Below are positions 61,012 through 64,000 of a DNA stretch of 64,000 nucleotides, piece by piece. Origin of the DNA: Streptomyces californicus (lineage in GTDB: Bacteria > Actinomycetota > Actinomycetes > Streptomycetales > Streptomycetaceae); NCBI RefSeq assembly GCF_000717645.1, contig NZ_JNZZ01000028.1:1-64000 (forward strand). The letters are read 5' to 3'. The notes beneath the pieces are model-generated. The model saw only the letters and a list, made by a program, of their open reading frames with translations, ran no database searches and had not been told where the DNA came from. The position numbers were made by a program, and so were the translations under genes. Position 1 is the stretch's first letter. The number at the start of each line of letters is the position of its first letter.

Positions 61012-62181
61012 GTGTCCGGACCCGCAGCAGGGACGGCCGCCGCCGCGACGACCACCGACGTCGTCTGCCTCGGTGAGTCCATGGTGACGTTCCTGCCCTC
61101 GCAGCCCGGCCGCCTCGCCGACGTCCCCTCCTTCGGGCGCGGGATCGGCGGGGCCGAGTCCAACGTGGCCTGCGCGCTCGCCGCCGCCGGCCACCGGGCG
61201 GCCTGGGTCGGCCGGGTCGGCGCGGACGGCTTCGGCGACCACCTCGTCGAGACGATCGCGTCGTACGGGGTCGACACCTCGGCGGTCCGCCGCGACCCGG
61301 CCCGTCCGACCGGCGTCTACTTCCGCACGGCCACCGACCGGGGGACCGACACGCACGAGGTCGCCTACTACCGGGCGGGCTCGGCCGCGTCCGCGATGTC
61401 CCCGGAGAACGTTCCGTACGAGGCACTCTTCGCCGGCCGCGTCCTGCACCTGTCCGGGATCACGGCCGCGCTGTCGCCCGACTGCCTCGCCCTGCTGCGG
61501 GAGCTGACCGCTCCGCGTCCCGGGCGGCCCCTGGTGTCGTTCGACGTCAACCACCGGCCGCACCTGTGGCGCGGGTGCGCCGAGGACGCCTCCGTCCTGC
61601 TGGAGCTGGCCCGCCGCGCCGACCTGGTCTTCGTCGGCGAGGACGAGGCGGAGGAGGCGTGGGGGATCGTCGGCGCGGAGGCGATCCGGGCGGCGCTGCC
61701 GGAGCCGTCCGTGCTCGTGGTGAAGCGGGGGAGCGCGGGCGCGACGGTCTTCGCCTCGGAGCTCCGCCCCGGACCCCGGGGGGCCGAAGCCGCCGCCGGC
61801 AACGCCGCCCCCGGCGCGAGCACCGACACGGTGAGCGCCGCCACCCCCGCCACGAGCGCCGACACCGCCACCCCCGCCGACACCGTCACCCCCGTCCCCG
61901 CCCTCCGCGTCGACGTCGTCGCCGCCGTCGGAGCGGGCGACGCCTTCGCCGCCGGGTTCCTCTCCGCCACCCTGCGCGGACTGCCCGTACGGGACCGGGC
62001 CCGGCACGGGCACCTCATGGCCGCCGCCGTCCTCACCGTCCCCGGCGACCTCACCGACCCGCCCTCCCGCGACCGCGCCGACCGTCTCGTCGCCCTGGAC
62101 GACGCGGCCTGGGGGAGACTTCGTCTCGCCCCCGGCTGGACCGCGGCCGACCGGGCCCCCGAGGAGGTACGCACACCATGA
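61012..62181 (+). CDS. PfkB-family sugar kinase (2-keto-3-deoxygluconate kinase-like)
   Basis: 389 residues, GTG start with GAGGAG upstream. Ribokinase/PfkB fold: VVCLGESMVTFLPSQPG, GGAESNVACALAAAGH, SFDVNHRPHLW (near the substrate site), NE-like VGEDEAEEAW and the catalytic VGAGDAFAAGF. These match KDG kinases of streptomycetes. An Ala/Thr-rich insert of about 40 residues (near 262-300) interrupts the domain before the catalytic motif. ATGA overlap with the IclR gene. It phosphorylates 2-keto-3-deoxygluconate or a similar keto-sugar. Confidence 0.92.
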   Translation: MSGPAAGTAAAATTTDVVCLGESMVTFLPSQPGRLADVPSFGRGIGGAESNVACALAAAGHRAAWVGRVGADGFGDHLVETIASYGVDTSAVRRDPARPTGVYFRTATDRGTDTHEVAYYRAGSAASAMSPENVPYEALFAGRVLHLSGITAALSPDCLALLRELTAPRPGRPLVSFDVNHRPHLWRGCAEDASVLLELARRADLVFVGEDEAEEAWGIVGAEAIRAALPEPSVLVVKRGSAGATVFASELRPGPRGAEAAAGNAAPGASTDTVSAATPATSADTATPADTVTPVPALRVDVVAAVGAGDAFAAGFLSATLRGLPVRDRARHGHLMAAAVLTVPGDLTDPPSRDRADRLVALDDAAWGRLRLAPGWTAADRAPEEVRTP

Positions 62182-62936
62182 GCCAGACCGTCGACCGGGC
62201 GCTGAGCATCCTGCCGCTGCTCGCCCAGGGACCCGCCGACCTCGGCCAGGTCGCCGAGCGCCTCGGCGTCCACAAGTCCACGGCGCTGCGGCTGCTGCGT
62301 ACGCTCCACGAGCACGGCCTCGTCTACCGCCAGGAGGACCAGCGCTACCGCCTCGGCGCCCGGCTGTTCGCCCTCGCGCAGGAGGCCGTCGAGAACCTCG
62401 ACGTACGCGAGATCGCCCACTCCCACCTGGTCGCGCTGAACGACCGGTGCGGGCACACCGTCCACCTCGCCGTGTACGAGGAGCAGGAAGTCCTCTACAT
62501 CGACAAGGTCGAGAGCCGCTACCCGGTCCGGATGTACTCCCGGATCGGCAAGCCCGTCGCGATCACCGTCGCCGCCGTCGCCAAGCTGCTGCTGGCCGAC
62601 CTCACCGAGCCCGAACGGCGCGTCATCGCCGAGAAGCTCGACTACCCCATGTACACGCCCCGTTCGACACCCGACGCGGCCGCGTTCCTCAAGGAGCTGG
62701 CAGTCGTCCGCGAACAGGGCTGGGCCACCGACCTCGGCGGCCACGAGGAGTCCATCAACTGCATCGGCGCCCCCATCCGCGGCGCGGACGGGCGGGTCGT
62801 CGCGGCCATGTCGGTCTCCGCGCCCAATGTGGTCGTCACGGCCGAGGAACTCCTCACCCTGCTCCCCCTGGTCCGGCGCACCGCCGACACCATCAGCCGG
62901 GAGTACTCCGGCACCAACCGACCCAAGAAAGTCTGA
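62178..62936 (+). CDS. IclR-family transcriptional regulator
   Basis: 252 residues, ATG overlapping the kinase stop. N-terminal winged HTH (TVDRALSILPLLAQG, LGQVAERLGVHKSTALRLLR, YRLGARLFAL) and C-terminal IclR effector domain (VHLAVYEEQEVLYIDKVES, TVAAVAKLLLADL, INCIGAPIRGADGRVVAAMS). Probably represses both divergent units through the palindrome at 60898, with an effector such as a keto-sugar or D-amino acid-derived keto acid. Confidence 0.95.
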   Translation: MSQTVDRALSILPLLAQGPADLGQVAERLGVHKSTALRLLRTLHEHGLVYRQEDQRYRLGARLFALAQEAVENLDVREIAHSHLVALNDRCGHTVHLAVYEEQEVLYIDKVESRYPVRMYSRIGKPVAITVAAVAKLLLADLTEPERRVIAEKLDYPMYTPRSTPDAAAFLKELAVVREQGWATDLGGHEESINCIGAPIRGADGRVVAAMSVSAPNVVVTAEELLTLLPLVRRTADTISREYSGTNRPKKV

Positions 62937-62942
62937 TCAGCC

Positions 62943-63353
62943 ATGACCGAGAAGACCGCCCTCACCCCCTCCACCCACACCACGCCGCCCGCGAAGTTCT
63001 CGCACGGCGTGAAGAAGGGGAACATCCTCCAGGTCGCCGGCCAGGTCGGCTTCCTCCCCGCCGTGGAGGGCCAGGCCCCGACCCCGGCCGGCCCCACCCT
63101 GCGCGAGCAGACCCTCCAGACCTTCGCCAACGTCAAGGCGATCCTGGAGGAGGGCGGCGCGAGCTGGGACGACGTGATGATGATGCGCGTCTACCTCACC
63201 GACGTGGACCACTTCGCGGAGATGAACGAGATCTACAACGCCTACTTCGCCGAGCAGAACCTGAAGGAGGCGCCCTCGGCGCGGACGACCGTGTACGTGG
63301 GCCTGCCCAAGGGCCTGCTCATCGAGATCGACGCCCTCGCGGTGCTGAGCTGA
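62943..63353 (+). CDS. ridA: RidA / YjgF family enamine-imine deaminase
   Basis: 136 residues, 6 bases after the IclR stop. Family marks: LQVAGQVGF, TLREQTLQTFANVKAILEEG, DVMMMRVYLTDVDHFAEMNE, and late PSARTTVYVGLPKGLLIEID with the Arg that binds the keto/enamine group. RidA hydrolyses the reactive 2-aminoacrylate released by PLP dehydratases. That explains its presence next to the D-amino-acid deaminase (divergent gene). Confidence 0.94.
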   Translation: MTEKTALTPSTHTTPPAKFSHGVKKGNILQVAGQVGFLPAVEGQAPTPAGPTLREQTLQTFANVKAILEEGGASWDDVMMMRVYLTDVDHFAEMNEIYNAYFAEQNLKEAPSARTTVYVGLPKGLLIEIDALAVLS

Positions 63354-63445
63354 CCCGTCCCGGCCGCCCCGCCGTTCCCTCCCCCCGAACGCCGCGTCCC
63401 ACGGATCGCCTTGCCCCACCCGCGTAACCCCTCCCGCACGCCGTA

Positions 63446-63481
63446 CGGCACGGCGCCCCGCTCTCCGGGGGCGCCGTGCCG
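63446..63481 (+). terminator. hairpin between ridA and the permease gene
   Basis: Perfect 14-base arms CGGCACGGCGCCCC and complement (63446-63459 and 63468-63481) with an 8-base loop. It could end part of the transcripts before the permease gene. Confidence 0.7.
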
Positions 63482-63517
63482 CGCTCCCCCCTGCCCTCCA
63501 GCACCACCGGAGTCCCC

Positions 63518-64000
63518 ATGCTGCTCGCCGCCACCCCGACGCCGGCCGAGGCCCCACCGCACACCGGTGGGCTGCTCCTCCTGATCGACGGCACCGCCGG
63601 TCTGCTGACCGTCGCCGCCCTCGGCATCGCCCTCCTCCTCTTCCTGATCATCAAGGTCAGGCTCCAGCCGTTCGTCGCGCTGCTCGCGGTCTCCATAGCC
63701 GTCGGCCTCGGCGCCGGGCTCTCGGTCACCGAACTCTTCGGCACCGTGCAGAAATCCGCCGCCGTCTCGGTCATCGAGTCCGGCATGGGCGGCATCCTCG
63801 GCCATGTCGCGATCATCATCGGGCTCGGTACGATGCTCGGCGCGATCCTCGAAGTCTCCGGCGGGGCGGAGGTGTTGAGCGCCCGGCTGCTGAACGCCTT
63901 CGGTGAGAAGCGGGCCCCGCTCGCGATGGGCCTCACCGGTCTCATCTTCGGCATCCCGGTCTTCTTCGACGTCGGCATCTTCGTCCTGGCGCCGATCGTG
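63518..64000 (+). CDS. GntP-family gluconate/organic acid permease (3' truncated by window)
   Basis: 161 residues are present from ATG 63518; the frame is open to the last base. Three to four hydrophobic segments are visible. FLIIKVRLQPFVALLAVSIA, GLGTMLGAILEVSGGAE and GLIFGIPVFFDVGIFVLAPI are typical of GntP/GntT transporters. It imports gluconate or related sugar acids by proton symport. Following KDG kinase, IclR and RidA in the same direction, it fits a sugar-acid uptake locus. Confidence 0.93.
   Translation, partial: MLLAATPTPAEAPPHTGGLLLLIDGTAGLLTVAALGIALLLFLIIKVRLQPFVALLAVSIAVGLGAGLSVTELFGTVQKSAAVSVIESGMGGILGHVAIIIGLGTMLGAILEVSGGAEVLSARLLNAFGEKRAPLAMGLTGLIFGIPVFFDVGIFVLAPIV

Noticed and set aside
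57993..61076. 1,027-residue plus-strand frame opposite the D-aminoacylase and deaminase genes
   Set aside because: It spans two real minus-strand genes and their divergent promoter; no motif.

Overview
The window looks like a Streptomyces (or very close relative) chromosome: very high GC with strong G/C bias at third codon positions, start/stop-overlapping operons (ATGA, GTGA, TGATG), GGAGG-type ribosome binding sites, rare TTA codons confined to regulator/accessory genes, and a housekeeping block (GTP-type PEP carboxykinase, hemolysin III, AlaA-like aminotransferase) typical of that genus.

Bases 1 to about 39,460 are the right-hand part of a nonribosomal peptide cluster; the left part lies outside the window. 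It opens with the end of one NRPS (A-T-E) and a complete three-module termination NRPS (C-A-T, C-A-T, C-A-T-TE; hand-read codes suggest Ser, Asn and an uncertain, possibly basic, residue). These are followed by a type II thioesterase, an unusual AMP-ligase/KR/carrier protein, MbtH, and a DrrAB-type exporter. A second operon (18.3-25.4 kb) holds a stand-alone A-T-TE protein, a SyrP-like dioxygenase, the SbnB/SbnA pair that makes L-2,3-diaminopropionate (Dap), and an AsnO/VioC-like dioxygenase. Then come a NarL-type response regulator, a MacB/FtsX-type ABC pair and a histidine kinase, followed by a secreted DUF1023 hydrolase, a membrane acyltransferase and an SAM-dependent methyltransferase. A SARP/NB-ARC regulator with a TTA codon precedes a small operon of type II thioesterase, amidase and DUF1015. 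The cluster appears to make an acylated or hydroxy-acid-containing peptide with Dap and beta-hydroxylated residues, possibly O-methylated and O-acylated.

Bases 39.6-44.4 kb are an accessory patch: a secreted S41 peptidase, a decayed ribbon-helix-helix antitoxin-like gene, a PUA/EVE-like + CBS + HEPN protein that looks like a defence or toxin effector and carries a G9 tract, about 780 bases with no convincing gene, and a truncated Uma2 nuclease.

Bases 44.4-64 kb are core or catabolic genome: DUF255 protein, hemolysin III, pckG, a small conserved protein, AlaA-like aminotransferase, arylamine N-acetyltransferase, an imine-reductase/HxlR divergent pair, a secreted trypsin-like protease, a TetR/siderophore-interacting-protein divergent pair with twin operators, and a D-amino-acid/ketogluconate locus (D-aminoacylase, D-amino-acid deaminase, PfkB kinase, IclR, RidA, GntP permease cut by the right edge). 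No tRNA, rRNA, CRISPR array or intact insertion sequence was seen.
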